Assembly (NCBI GenBank): GCA_024734495.1
Contig: JALMQS010000828.1
Coordinates: forward strand, 5,195,603 to 5,259,602
From: Forficula auricularia
Lineage: Eukaryota; Arthropoda; Insecta; Dermaptera; Forficulidae
DNA: 64,000 nucleotides
Direction of reading: 5' to 3'
In this document: positions 53,248 through 63,570 of the stretch, one piece after another
Layout of the letters: the number at the start of each line of letters is the position of its first letter
How positions within the stretch are numbered: position 1 is the first letter of the stretch
Notes under the pieces: generated by a model
Database searches by the model: none
The model's input: only the letters and a program-made list of their open reading frames with translations
What the model was told of the DNA's origin: nothing
Program-made: the position numbers and the translations under genes

Positions 53248-54886
53248 GTCGTGGCCACATCGTAGAATTGACCATTTCATGAAATGCTCGAGAATTTCAT
53301 GAAATGTTCACATTTCATGATGTAGCCAACTTAATTTGACCAGATCATTAAATCGTGAACATTTCTTGATTTTGTCATCCACGATTGGCCATATCGTAAA
53401 ATAGGGTGTCCATAAAATATTTAATAAAAATCCAGAATATGTTACAAACTTGTTTATTGTTCTTTAAGTCAGACAAAAATTTAACTAGGGACTGTAGGAA
53501 ATATTAAAAGAATCTTAAAATACAACATACCAAATCTAAAATGCCACAATGTAGAAAAAATATTATTTTTATTTAAGTTAGCTATTCATTTATATAGGTT
53601 CCTAATATTATCCTTACAAAATTAAACATCAAACACGTCAAGTTACATAATTTTTTTTAGAAAACAAACAAATATTTAGGGTAAAAGCAACGCTGTGGGT
53701 CTCCTTTTTTAAGCGCCAATTTCGTTGTCAAAAGGGTTCCCCCACTCTGCTCACCTCTCCCTCCCTATCTTAGTTATTGGACCGCTTCCAGGGTGCAGTA
53801 CTCAACGAATATTGACCCGGGGATTTAAAAATATAATTTGATTCCGTCTAATCGGTTTTTAATTAAAAGTGCAGTCGATCAATATTAATGTAATTATTAA
53901 TATTATAATAATATAATAAATATTATTAATAAAGTTGAGGGAAAGCGGTGTTGGTTTATAGTGAAACATATTGAAATATGAAATATTATTAATATTATTT
54001 ACAATATTTTATTAAATCAAACCACGTAATAGAACCGAATATGTGCAAACAACTCCGGTTCGGTTAATATATATTCACCGAACCTCCGAAAGTTAAGTCC
54101 GGAAGGGGTGTGTTTTGGACTCCCATTTTTTTTCTAATCAAACACACATTGAAAACCGAACCAGCCAATCGTCGAGCGGGGTGTGTTTGTGGCTCCCATT
54201 TTTTCCTAATCAAACACACATTGAAAACCGAACAGCCAATCGTCGGATATAAATAATAGTGAAAAAAGCACCTTGGACTCTTGGATTTCAGTGAAGAAAA
54301 AAATGAGGGCGTCTGATTTTCGGTTCAGCCAAAAGTATTGCTGTATAAAAACAGTGTCAATTGAAAAAGTATGTTTAATAAGACTCATTTTATATGAACT
54401 ATATATATTCAAATGAGCGATTTTAATTCCCGCTCTCTTTTATTATAATATATATAAAAATAATGATTTATCCAAGCCAAGTTGACACTCATTAGTTCAG
54501 CCCGACAAGGGGTATGGAGCGACACTGGTGGGAGAACACTGATGACACATTGATCTCCTCATTTACTAACAAATTATTCACTTTTTCACTAAGAGTAACA
54601 ACATTGTATTCAGCGGTTTCCATTGTTGACACATAAACAAAACGCTTCCAGCGCCTCTACCGGTAATTAATGTAACCATTTTACGATATGATCAAATAAT
54701 CTTGACCATTTCATGAAGTATCCGCGCGTTTTGTTGACCATATCGGCAAGCGATTTCTTATCATTGATCTGGCCAAGGCACATCATGATGTGGCCAATAG
54801 ACATTGAAACATTTCATGAAATGTGACCATTTCATGAAATTCTCGAGCATTTCATGAAATGGTCAATTCTACGATGTGGCCACGAC
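53248..54886. mobile_element. TIR element TGTCGTGGCCACATCG with ATTTCATGAAAT subrepeats
   Basis: Both ends read TGTCGTGGCCACATCGTAGA into the element, then ATTGACCATTTCATGAAATG and CTCGAGAATTTCATG. The palindromic word ATTTCATGAAAT occurs about three times per end, like subterminal transposase-binding sites. The interior has no long ORF. A PLE-repeat scrap (GGGAAAGCGGTGTTGG) lies at 53940. Confidence 0.78.
54100..54250 (+). promoter_or_regulatory. 70-bp direct repeat followed by TATA-like box
   Basis: GGGGTGTGTTT, CTAATCAAACACACATTG and GAAAACCGAAC occur twice (54105-54177, 54178-54245). GATATAAATAATAG follows directly. Upstream-repeat plus TATA is promoter-like, but no ORF of note follows. 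Confidence 0.35.
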
Positions 54887-54889
54887 ATA

Positions 54890-55245
54890 TATATATATAT
54901 TATTTATTTGTTTGAGACTATAGTTCCAAAGGTTTGGCGCTAATCATCAGTCTTTTTAATTATAAATATTATTTTTCATGGGATCAATATCACGTGGATA
55001 TTGAAAGTTTTTGAAAAAAAATTCTTCTTTCTCAGGTGAAAAGCCAGGTAGAATTAAAAAACGCGACACTGATCCCATGAAAAATAATATTTATAATTAA
55101 AAAGACTGATGATGAGGGTCAAGCCTTCGAAACTATAGACTCAAACAAATAAATAATATATATATACAGATACATAATTTCGATATATATGTGTCTTTAT
55201 TCGCATCAAGCAGAGGAAAACCTCTTTGTTTCTCTTTGTGAATAT
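54890..55245. repeat. Inverted pair of PLE-type repeats, 4133 family
   Basis: Minus motif 54950-54923 (decayed: CTGATGATTAG...TTGGAACTATAG) and plus motif 55106-55132 (CUGAUGA, U, GAGGGU-CAA-GCCUUC, GAAAC). The right arm ends ACCTCTTTGTTTCTCTTTGTG. Confidence 0.75.
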
Positions 55246-55440
55246 TTTTATTTAATGGGAAAATCACATTATTTCGGGGAGGGAGTTGGATGCCGGCCAC
55301 TGAAGCAATATATAATAATTATTTAAATTTAGTTTGATAAGGAATAATAAACATGCCTGAATTACGCAAACTACATACTAATCGTTCAACTCAGTTGCCT
55401 AGATATAGGCGTTACTGTATTATGCTGCCATCTTGTGAGA
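55246..55440 (+). repeat. Dispersed repeat shared with 43760-43960
   Basis: GGATGCCGGCCACTGAAGCAA, CCTGAATTACGCAAACTACAT and TAGGCGTTACTGTATTATGC match that copy at about 80 percent. Confidence 0.7.
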
Positions 55441-55515
55441 TTTTTCACAATTTCTGTTTAAAGAGGCACCATGATATCTCATTTTTTCAGGTTGGACTTT
55501 ATATTTATATATAAC

Positions 55516-56785
55516 ACTACCTTCAAGGCCCGCCTTCGGCGGGCCTTTTTGCTAGCCAGAGGCTTCGCCCCCTGGACCCCCACGTGACTGCTTTATTGAT
55601 GTTTTATTAGTAACAGAGAATAAATATAATTGTTTTATTATAAAGTCTTAAATAGATATAATTTGAGATTCTATTTAACTGTAATATACACTCATAACAA
55701 ATAAGATGAAACAAATATTTAAAATGTATTAAAAATCCACTTGTTATCATTAAGGGGAAAATAAAAAAAAGTTATATTATATGTAGGTATTATTATAGAT
55801 AAGAAGACTTGAAAATTAGAATTATTATTCATTTTGCTATGCACAAAAGTATATACAATCTATTTATAAAAAATTCTCTTATTCTCAAGCTTGAGTTGTT
55901 TATCATAAAAGAATTTAGTCTTTATTGATTTTAAGTCGATTCTTCCACGTTTTCAGTAGAGCTTGCCATTAATAGTCAAAACATCAAAAATGGAATTCAA
56001 TAATGTTATTCCTCTAGTATTAGATAAGAATCGATCGTTATTTTTGATTTTAAGTCGATTCCTCCATGTCTTCAGCAATGATTACCAATAATAATCGAAG
56101 GGTCAAAAATCTAATGTAGAATTCTTATTCCTCAAGTATTAGATGAGAATCGATTGCTATTTTTTATTTTAAGTCGATTCCTCCTCCTCCATGTCTTGAT
56201 CAATGGCTACCAATAAAAACCGAAACGTCAAAAATCGAATGTAGAATGGTTATTCCTCGACTGTTAAATGAGAATCGATCATTATTTTTGAATTAAAGTC
56301 AACATGAACTGCAAATTACAAGTGATATCTGATTAATAATAAAGAAATAAACATATTTCAAATCAATTTGGATAAAGTTTAGCAACGATCCGTTGCATTT
56401 TATTTTTTTAATTTTTGTTTTTAAATGTTCTTTAAAAAAAATAGATAGTTTTTTTTTAATCTTTGTTGCATTATTAAATTCTTCTTCGACGATAATGTGG
56501 TTAGAACTCTATTATCTATGCTATTAAGAATGAATGACATTCAAAAATCTGACAAATAGGGCCGCCAGCACATGTTTAGTTCTTTTATTGTATGGCAAGC
56601 TATGTTGGCTTACCTGAATTTTTTTTAGTTTTTCCTGAATTTTCCGGAGAACTTTTCCAATTTTTTTTTACGTATTAACCTGAATTGGACTAATACGAAC
56701 ATTAAAAAAAAATTAGCCAAATCGGTCCAGGCATTTGAGAGATCTACGCTTACAAAGAAAAAGAAATTCATTTTTATTATATAGA
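55516..56785 (-). mobile_element. Probable Helitron ends around a 119-bp array
   Basis: Minus strand starts TCTATATAATAAAAATGAAT at 56785, with TTTCTTTGTAAGCGTAGATC, and ends with hairpin GGCCCGCCGAAGGCGGGCC, TTGAAGGTAGT at 55516. Three units of the 119-bp repeat (TTCCTC words at 56009, 56128, 56253) lie inside at 55900-56300. The terminus is CTRR-like but not CTAG, and the two ends could belong to different insertions. Confidence 0.6.
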
Positions 56786-56829
56786 TATATGAAGAAATAT
56801 ATGTAGAGTATGAGATACTAACGAGTGGG

Positions 56830-57000
56830 GCCGGGTGCTTGAGTCAAACCATTCTTAATAGTGAATACTTGATGTTGATGATATATAGAAATTATTTCGG
56901 GACAAGTTCATAAATTAATAATTAAAAAAAAATTGACCGGTTGAAGCACCGAAACGTAAAGATCTGTAAAATTCTGGATTATTTTTCTTGCTCAACCTGA
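56830..57000 (+). repeat. PLE-type terminal repeat
   Basis: GAATACTTGATGTTGATGAT, ATTATTTCGGGACAAG and GGTTGAAGCACCGAAACGTA match 43985-44090. The core is a decayed hammerhead-like motif. Confidence 0.65.
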
Positions 57001-57219
57001 CCCCCAAAGCCATTAATTAATAAAGTGAAAGTGAAAAACACCTGTTTATTTATTTTATTTATTTTATTTTTAAGCCTTTATTGGTTCAAATTACATTTTA
57101 CATTTAACATTGTATATACATTTTAATTATTTAGTATCATTATTATTACAATCATCATTTTTATTTTTTAACTATAATAAAATACATTTGTTTTCATTTT
57201 AATTTAAACTATGTACAAG

Positions 57220-58080
57220 TTATAAAGGAACCAGGCCCCGAGGGGCATAGGCCTCTCCCATGGTCTTCCAAGTGTCTCTGTTTCTTGCCACTCTCATCCA
57301 TTCGACTCCAGTCACTCTCACTAGTTCGTCATTCCATCTTCTTGGTGGTCTTCCTCGCGATCTTTTCCTGTCTAGGGGACACCACTCAGTTAGAATTTTT
57401 GGCCATCTTTCATCCTTCATTCTAGCAATATGCCCCGCCCATCTCCATTTACTTTTTCTTAAGTCAATGCTAATTTTTCTCATTTTTGTAATTCTATATA
57501 GATCTTCTATTTTATGTCTGTCTATTTTTCTGTAGCCAAGGATACTTCGGATCATATTTCTTTGGGCTATCTCGAGTTTTTGTACCGTTAATTCAGTAGG
57601 CGACCATGTTTGACTTCCATATAGTAATGTAGGAAATACACATGTTTTTAGAGTTTTGATCTTTGTGTCCAGTTTAATTTGCTTATTTTTTAATATGAAT
57701 TTTAAAGACCAGAACTTGTTCCAGGCTAATCCTATTCTTCTGTTAACTTCATGTTTGGTCTTCTCTTTAAAAGATAGTTTTTGTCCCAGGTATATGATGT
57801 TTCTTTTGCAAACAATAGGTGGTTTGCTTGCCTCGTATTCAATATCTTTCTGTATAGCATTTGTTAATATAAAAGATTTGTTGTTATTTATTCTTAAGCC
57901 TATATTTTCACTTGCTTTGTTCATATCTTTAATCATTATTACCATATCATCTAGTGATGTTGCTATCAGAACGATATCATCCGCAAATCTTAAATTGTTT
58001 ATATATTTTCCATTAACCCTTAGACCTTTATTTTCCCAGTTCAGATTGCGAAACATTTCTTCTAGAGCACAATTAAACAA
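57220..58080 (-). CDS. LINE ORF2, C-terminal half after frameshift (reverse transcriptase)
   Basis: 286 residues beginning at the first Met in frame. LRFADDIVLIA (30-40) contains the FADD catalytic box (motif C), completing the polymerase active site begun in the upstream ORF. The C-terminal part has RWAGHIARMKDERWPKIL, GRPPRRWNDELVRVTG and WMRVARNRDTWKTMGEAYA, a signature of arthropod RTE-type and related endonuclease-reverse transcriptases. It ends with a normal stop 170 bp before the tail. In the parent element it is fused to the upstream ORF; here a +1 change separates them. The plus-strand ORF of 164 codons opposite is its shadow. Confidence 0.9.
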   Translation of the reverse strand: MFNCALEEMFRNLNWENKGLRVNGKYINNLRFADDIVLIATSLDDMVIMIKDMNKASENIGLRINNNKSFILTNAIQKDIEYEASKPPIVCKRNIIYLGQKLSFKEKTKHEVNRRIGLAWNKFWSLKFILKNKQIKLDTKIKTLKTCVFPTLLYGSQTWSPTELTVQKLEIAQRNMIRSILGYRKIDRHKIEDLYRITKMRKISIDLRKSKWRWAGHIARMKDERWPKILTEWCPLDRKRSRGRPPRRWNDELVRVTGVEWMRVARNRDTWKTMGEAYAPRGLVPL

Positions 58081-58105
58081 GGCCGGTGATAGTGGGTCGC
58101 CTTGT

Positions 58106-60424
58106 CTAACACCTCGCTTTGACAGGGAAGAACTGCCCAGGTTCTTCTAGGACAATTCGCGCTTGAGAGCCTTTATAGATGTTTTTAATTAATTCAATGT
58201 ATGTTGGATCTACACCTTGAGATTTCAGTGCTTGGAATATATATTCTTGGTGGACAGAATCAAATGCTTTTTCGAAATCTATAAAAGCCAAATAGATATC
58301 AAGTTTGTATTCATTTGCTTTTTCGATGATAATGTTAATTGAATGCAGGTGCTCACAAGTTGAGTATCCTTTTCTGAATCCGGCTTGTTCTGGTGGTTGT
58401 GCTTCGTCTAGTATCTTTTCCAATCTATTATTTATTAGTTTCATAAAAATTTTTCCTATGTTAGATGTTAAAGTTATAGGTCTATAATTTTTGATATCAT
58501 GAGGATCACCTTTTTTAAATATAATAATTATATTAGAATATTTCCATTGTGATGGAATTATTTGGGTATTTAATATATTATTAAATAATTTCGTTAATGG
58601 ACTTTTAATAATTTCAATAGAAAATTTTAGTATTTCGTTTTTTATGCCATCCAGCCCTGACATTTTTTCTGTTTTTAAATTTTTTATTATTTTTACTACT
58701 TCGCCTTCCAAGAATTCTGGCATTTTTTGATTTTGGATATTTTGATCTTTTAATTCTATAGAGGATTCTGATTTATTATATAATTTTTCATAGTAATTTG
58801 TTGCTATTTTATTAATTAATGAACGATTATATTGAGGTTTTTTGTCTTTATCTAATAGGAATGGAATCATTGATTTATCAGAGGAAATATTCTTTTTAAT
58901 TTTTTTAATTGAAGTGTGTGGTTCTATTAATAATTTTATTATATTATCAATATAATCTTTTAGATCTTTTTTTATATGGTATTTAACTAGTTTACATAAT
59001 ATATTGTGCTCAATTCTATTTTTTATACAATTTCTCTCTGTTTTTAACTTATTCCTTTCCTTTATTAAATTTTTAGTGTGTTCGGTCAGTCTTGGTATAG
59101 ATTTACATTTAATTAATGAATCTGATTGCAGCATGAATAAATTTTTTTCAAAATTGTCGTATTGGGTTTGAATTTCTTTATTTTCAGTGAGGTCAATTTC
59201 TTTAATATCGCATTCGAACTTTGTAATCATATCGGTTTGTATATTTTGAAAATTAAATATAGTATTTTTATTCCAATCTGGATTTGGTCTTTTGATAATT
59301 ATGTTTATGGGAACTTCAATTTTTATCAATCGATGATCTGTATAGAACGTGAAGTTATTCACCACCTCAAATCTCAAAATCATATTTAAATGAGGAGCTA
59401 AGATGAAATCAATTTCGTTTTTATATATTCCGTTTGGGGCTATCCAAGTCCATTTTCTACCTTTTCTTTTTTTATAAAATGTATTTATTATTTTTAAATT
59501 GTTTTCCTGGCAGAACTGTACTAGTCTTTCCCCTCTTACGTTCCTATGGCCATATCCATAAGGGCCCATAATCTTTCTGTTCTCCTCTTCCCTTTGTCCC
59601 ACCTGGCTGTTAAAATCGCCCATTATTATTGTTTTATTATTTCGATTAGTTGGGTTTTCCTCTAGGATATTATTAATTAAATTATAGAATTCGTCGCACA
59701 ATTCTTCTTTTGAATCAGCTGTTGGTGCGTATACTTGCACTAATGTTAAAGTACATTTCTTTTTAAAAGTTATTTTTAAAATAGCTATCCTGTCAGAGAG
59801 TCCTTTGAATTCTACAATTTGTTTTTTTAGATTGTTATTAACCATAAATCCCACTCCTCTCATACCTCTAGTCACTCCATAGTGATAGAAGATGTAATCA
59901 GATTTCCTTTGAATTATTCTTTCACCCTCTCTTCTAACTTCAGACAGGCCCAAAATATCCATTTTAACATTTTCAAGTGCATTTTCAAGTTCAATTAATC
60001 TTTCTTCATCCTTTAGACTACGTACATTTAGTGTTCCTATTATTAGATTTTTAAATTTATTAATTTTATTTTTATTAGAATTAGAATTATTTTTAAATAC
60101 ATTTCTTTTTATAGAATTATTTTTAATTAAATTCTTTTTATGAATATTTTTAATTTTATTTGTCTTATTATATTTTACAAAAGATTTAATTTCAGAAATG
60201 TTAGTAAATTCATTTTCTGAATTTTTGGATTTAATTGAATTATTTGAATTAATCGTATCCGTTGAATTAGTTGAGTTAATTGCATTTTTTGAATTAATTG
60301 CATTTATTGCATTTATTGAATTTATTATATCATTTGGGAGGTTGTGGTCATTTATGCCCGAGTTGACCAGACTTACTGGGCAGGAGTCAAGATTGCGAGT
60401 TTGTATTTTTTTTGTATGTTCCAA
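58106..60424 (-). CDS. LINE ORF2, N-terminal part: APE endonuclease and RT motifs
   Basis: 772 residues. Residues 30-75 are a low-complexity Asn/Ile/Ser stretch. The endonuclease spans about 127-372: LNVRS (132-136), LSEVR (160-164), GDFNSQ (269-274), EIDF (337-340) and TDHR (362-365), which together hold the metal and catalytic residues. Reverse transcriptase follows from about 560: EKMSGLDGIKNEIL, AGFRKGYSTCEHL and LAFIDFEKAFDSVHQEYI (motif A). The frame ends ...FFPVK|ARC: at 58118-58120 an extra T (plus strand) in a TTT run shifts the frame, and removal of one base would lead straight into the RQGDPLSP motif of the other frame. It cleaves target DNA and copies the LINE RNA in intact relatives. 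Confidence 0.92.
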   Translation of the reverse strand: MEHTKKIQTRNLDSCPVSLVNSGINDHNLPNDIINSINAINAINSKNAINSTNSTDTINSNNSIKSKNSENEFTNISEIKSFVKYNKTNKIKNIHKKNLIKNNSIKRNVFKNNSNSNKNKINKFKNLIIGTLNVRSLKDEERLIELENALENVKMDILGLSEVRREGERIIQRKSDYIFYHYGVTRGMRGVGFMVNNNLKKQIVEFKGLSDRIAILKITFKKKCTLTLVQVYAPTADSKEELCDEFYNLINNILEENPTNRNNKTIIMGDFNSQVGQREEENRKIMGPYGYGHRNVRGERLVQFCQENNLKIINTFYKKRKGRKWTWIAPNGIYKNEIDFILAPHLNMILRFEVVNNFTFYTDHRLIKIEVPINIIIKRPNPDWNKNTIFNFQNIQTDMITKFECDIKEIDLTENKEIQTQYDNFEKNLFMLQSDSLIKCKSIPRLTEHTKNLIKERNKLKTERNCIKNRIEHNILCKLVKYHIKKDLKDYIDNIIKLLIEPHTSIKKIKKNISSDKSMIPFLLDKDKKPQYNRSLINKIATNYYEKLYNKSESSIELKDQNIQNQKMPEFLEGEVVKIIKNLKTEKMSGLDGIKNEILKFSIEIIKSPLTKLFNNILNTQIIPSQWKYSNIIIIFKKGDPHDIKNYRPITLTSNIGKIFMKLINNRLEKILDEAQPPEQAGFRKGYSTCEHLHSINIIIEKANEYKLDIYLAFIDFEKAFDSVHQEYIFQALKSQGVDPTYIELIKNIYKGSQARIVLEEPGQFFPVKARC

Positions 60425-60651
60425 GATCCGAGTTCCACCGTCCTTATCCTACTTATCCTTTCTTTCATCAAGTCTTCTCAAGTCACCAAGAGATTCACTT
60501 TTATTTTGAAAAAATGTTGTGATTTTCCCATCATTTATTTTTATTTTCTTTCCTTTATTTATAGTATTTTTATTAGTATTATCATTTAAACTACTTCTAT
60601 TATCATGGATACCAGGATTGGAATTATCACTATTTGGTGAATTTAATTCTC

Positions 60652-61269
60652 CTAGAGGTCTTTTTTAGAGTTCCTATTATCCTTCAAATTGTTTTGATTT
60701 TCTCTTATAATAAGTTTATCGTATCTAATTATGGCAAATTTTCCTTCTTCTCTAGCCTTAATTAATTTAGGTATCAATTCTTTTCTTTTTAATTGAATAT
60801 CCTTCGGAAAATCTTCCGTAATATAATATTTTGTACTTTTTAAATTATTTTTATTCTTTAGGATAACATTTTTGATCCTTAATGCTAGCATTGATATTAA
60901 AACTGGTCTAGTTTTATTCTCAGAGGGGCGTCCAATTCGCCTTATAAAATTAAAATGTTCTATATTAATATCATTATTTATTTTATTTTTAAGGATAGTT
61001 ACCACTTTTTCCTCCAACCCCATCGAATGTTCCTCATCTTCCTCTAATCCATGTAGTATCACATTTCGAGCTTTACTTTCACTTTCTAGATAATTTATTT
61101 TTTTCTCTAGTAATTCGATTTTTTGATCAATTACTGAAAATATATTATTTTGAAGTATTTCAATATCCTCCCTTAAAGCTTTTTTAATATCATCTTTGAT
61201 ATCCTCTTTCCAATTCTTTAGTATATTTAATAGCTCGGTTCTATCCATATTTATATATAAATATATCAC
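60652..61269 (-). CDS. LINE ORF1, coiled-coil RNA-binding protein
   Basis: 205 residues. The first 65 are a predicted coiled coil (LLNILKNWKEDIKDDIKKAL... EKKINYLESES). Residues 66-190 have an L1-ORF1-like RNA-binding fold: ARNVILHGLEEDE, FIRRIGRPSENKTRPVLI, YYITEDFPKDIQLKR. Such proteins coat the LINE RNA and act as a nucleic-acid chaperone. The start is the first ATG in a GC-poor leader, about 60 bp from the element 5-prime end. ORF2 starts 228 bp downstream in the annotated frame. The reading frame is intact. Confidence 0.88.
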   Translation of the reverse strand: MIYLYINMDRTELLNILKNWKEDIKDDIKKALREDIEILQNNIFSVIDQKIELLEKKINYLESESKARNVILHGLEEDEEHSMGLEEKVVTILKNKINNDINIEHFNFIRRIGRPSENKTRPVLISMLALRIKNVILKNKNNLKSTKYYITEDFPKDIQLKRKELIPKLIKAREEGKFAIIRYDKLIIRENQNNLKDNRNSKKDL

Positions 61270-61343
61270 TTACTTGTGTGGACTTCGTATGCGACCGCTC
61301 GGCTTGGACTCTCGCACTCGACTCCCTCGAACACCTGTTTATT

Positions 61344-61778
61344 CATGTTTAAATCATAATAATAATGCTTAAAATATTCTTAAAATCATTCAAAAAAATA
61401 TATTTTTTGCATTTTTGAACCAGAAGTTCAAAACTTAGAGATCCCAAAATTTAATCAGCTTTCACACAATGCCATTTTAACACCAAAATCAGGCAATTCT
61501 GAAACGAACTATCAGACTTGTTGGGTCATCATTTATTAAAATTAGAAAATTTAAATTTATTATTTTAAAACCCACTGCTGAGTGGATTATTTTGGAATTA
61601 TAATAAATTTCCTAGCTGAACAGATAAATATCCGAGATCTCAAAAGTTCAGGAAAATACCATGATAGAGTGTTTGGTATATGGGTTCAACTCTTGAGGGA
61701 CTGGGCCCTTCTGACATAAATTTAAGCATATCTAACAACTTGGCGTGCTTTATTTATTCAAAGTTCAAAAAAATCACT
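61344..61778. other. Spacer, nothing recognised
   Basis: No gene or repeat recognised between the LINE duplication and the SINE. Confidence 0.45.
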
Positions 61779-61789
61779 AGTTTTTAATT

Positions 61790-62057
61790 CTTCTTCTTTA
61801 AATGCCATATCAGGTCTCCCTGACGTTTTGGCTCCTCTCCACATATACCTGTGCTGAGTGTGTTTAGTTGTTTTTACACAGATATACGGGACCTACTTTA
61901 TAACGCCGGTTCTGAACGGCTAGTTTGGAGAGGTTACTAGGCAACTCTTGGTAGGTTGCCATTGCTTTCCAAGAGGAGGCGACTGCAAATATCTGCCGAG
62001 ACTCGGTCTCGAACCAGCGTATTTGAGACCCGCCACTTTGACCACTGACCCACAGTC
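61790..62057 (-). mobile_element. tRNA-derived SINE (family B), copy 2, 11-bp TSD
   Basis: AGTTTTTAATT flanks it (61779-61789, 62058-62068). Minus strand: GACTGTGGGTCAGTGGTC (A-box-like), intact B box GGTTCGAGACC (62015-62005), then GAGTCTCGGCAGATATTTGC and a GAAGAAGAA tail. It matches 16874-17137. The anticodon region is too diverged to name the parent tRNA. Confidence 0.88.
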
Positions 62058-62068
62058 AGTTTTTAATT

Positions 62069-62728
62069 AAAAATAAATTAATAATTATTTTATTCTCGGC
62101 CTCAAAATCTCCTCGTCAAAAATATTATAATCAATTCTTATAATTTTTTTTTACCGTTTTCAGACAGTTTTAATCATCAATATAACATGTGCAGATATAA
62201 AGGTTTTAAACAAAATTTTTTAAAATCAGTAAATATAGGTATTTTATAGTAATTTTTTTATGGAAACTTAGGAACATGAACCTTTAAAAATATCTCGCCC
62301 TCCTTTCTCTATCTGAAAATTCAACTCTGATTGATGAATAATATTCTATAATAAATAGACGTTCAACTCCAATTACATTGAGTAAACAAATTCACTATTA
62401 GAGATGAAAGTGAATGTTGGTGAATTTGTAAAGTTAATATCTCAATAAAGTACATATTAATTAGTTTGAAAGGAAACTGATCCTATATTCTCTCGGGTGA
62501 TCTGAATCTTTTCAACTTAACTGAACTAATTAATTACTATAATTTTACAATTAAATTAATAAAACATAATTTCTTAAAAATTTTTATAAACAAAATCGAA
62601 AGATGCGTGTAGACGACGAGACAAAAATTGCCGTTTCATGAGAATTTCGTTTTGCTAAATAAAAATATTTCTTCAAAAGATATTACTCGAAAAATGTTTT
62701 GATTTAAATCACTTACTTGAAGCTTATT
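62069..62728. other. AT-rich spacer, nothing recognised
   Basis: No supported feature. Confidence 0.45.
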
Positions 62729-62732
62729 TTAA

Positions 62733-63566
62733 GGTAGTTCTTTCGCAACAATCCACACAAAAAGATTTAGCCTTTAACCACTCTATACATATGAAAGGTG
62801 CTTAAATTTTAGGCTGTTTTTTAGCGTGACTGTACCAAGGGCGGATCCAGGGGAAGCGGACGGAGGGGGCGATCGCCCCCCCCCCACCAATACAGGCCCG
62901 TGCCTGGCGGGAGTGCAACACGTGCGTCGCACGCAGAGGTCAAAAAACGGCGGCCAAATCGACAAGGAATTTATAACAATTTTTTTATTTCATTTTAATG
63001 AACTTAAAATATGAGATATGAAATTTGTAAAAAAAATTTGTAAAAAAAAAAAAACATTTATTTTTTTTTAAATTTTAACACACTTTCGAGATAAAAAGTA
63101 GATCTTATATACATCGGGCACCTTATATAAATTCTCCCCCCTCCCCCATAAAAAATCCTGGATCCGCCCTTGGACTGTACTACTCACACTACTATATCCT
63201 CTTTATGAATGGATCGTTTCCAAGCGCCTGTTCTTATATCCCCTCCACTAAAAATAATCTTCCAAATATGATTTTTTTTTTGATTTTTTTATCTAAACTA
63301 CGTGGTAAATAATTTCAATTTTTTATTTTTAAGTTACTCCGAATATATTATTCTAACAAATATTAGTTTTTCATGGTGAAAGTCCTTCAATGAAAAAAAA
63401 AATAATGATAATTTTCCCACCCTTTTTCATCCTACCAAAAATTCCATTTTTAATTGCAATTACAGTATTTCATGTTTGATGTGGTAAAAGTGTGTTTATT
63501 ATGCTTTTTATGGCTTATATTCCAAGTTTCGAAGACTTGAACTTTTGCATTTGTGAAAGAACTACC
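62733..63566. mobile_element. TTAA-flanked MITE of the GGTAGT family, complete
   Basis: Left GGTAGTTCTTTCGCAACAAT and right (reversed) GGTAGTTCTTTCACAAATGC are bordered by TTAA on both sides (62729-62732, 63567-63570). The ends resemble those of the Mutator-like element at 10448. Its right half matches 24790-25170. A hAT MITE is nested inside. Without it the element is about 490 bp. Confidence 0.8.
62836..63172. mobile_element. hAT-type MITE with perfect 8-bp TSD
   Basis: GACTGTAC flanks both sides (62828-62835, 63173-63180). Ends are CAAGGGCGGATCCAGG and its exact complement, 16 bp. The left part is GC-rich (GGACGGAGGGGGCGATCGCC) and the right part AT-rich. No ORF of credit. Confidence 0.93.
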
Positions 63567-63570
63567 TTAA

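Larger units (their letters stand above)
57051..61329 (-). mobile_element. Full-length two-ORF LINE with 14-bp TSD
   Basis: AACACCTGTTTATT flanks both sides (57037-57050 and 61330-61343). Minus strand starts CGAGGGAGTCGAGTGCGAGA (GC-rich 5-prime UTR of about 60 bp), carries ORF1 and ORF2, and ends AATAAAGGCTTAAAAATAAA with an AAATAAA-type tail at 57051-57075. ORF2 has APE endonuclease, reverse transcriptase and an RTE-like C terminus. One single-base frameshift is the only break seen, so insertion is recent. Confidence 0.93.

Noticed and set aside
54206..54412. Minus-strand ORF beside the TATA-like box
   Set aside because: Wrong strand for the TATA box, low-complexity composition and no similarity recognised.
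57656..58150. Plus-strand ORF of 164 codons
   Set aside because: Exact antisense shadow of the LINE reverse transcriptase; no coding features of its own.
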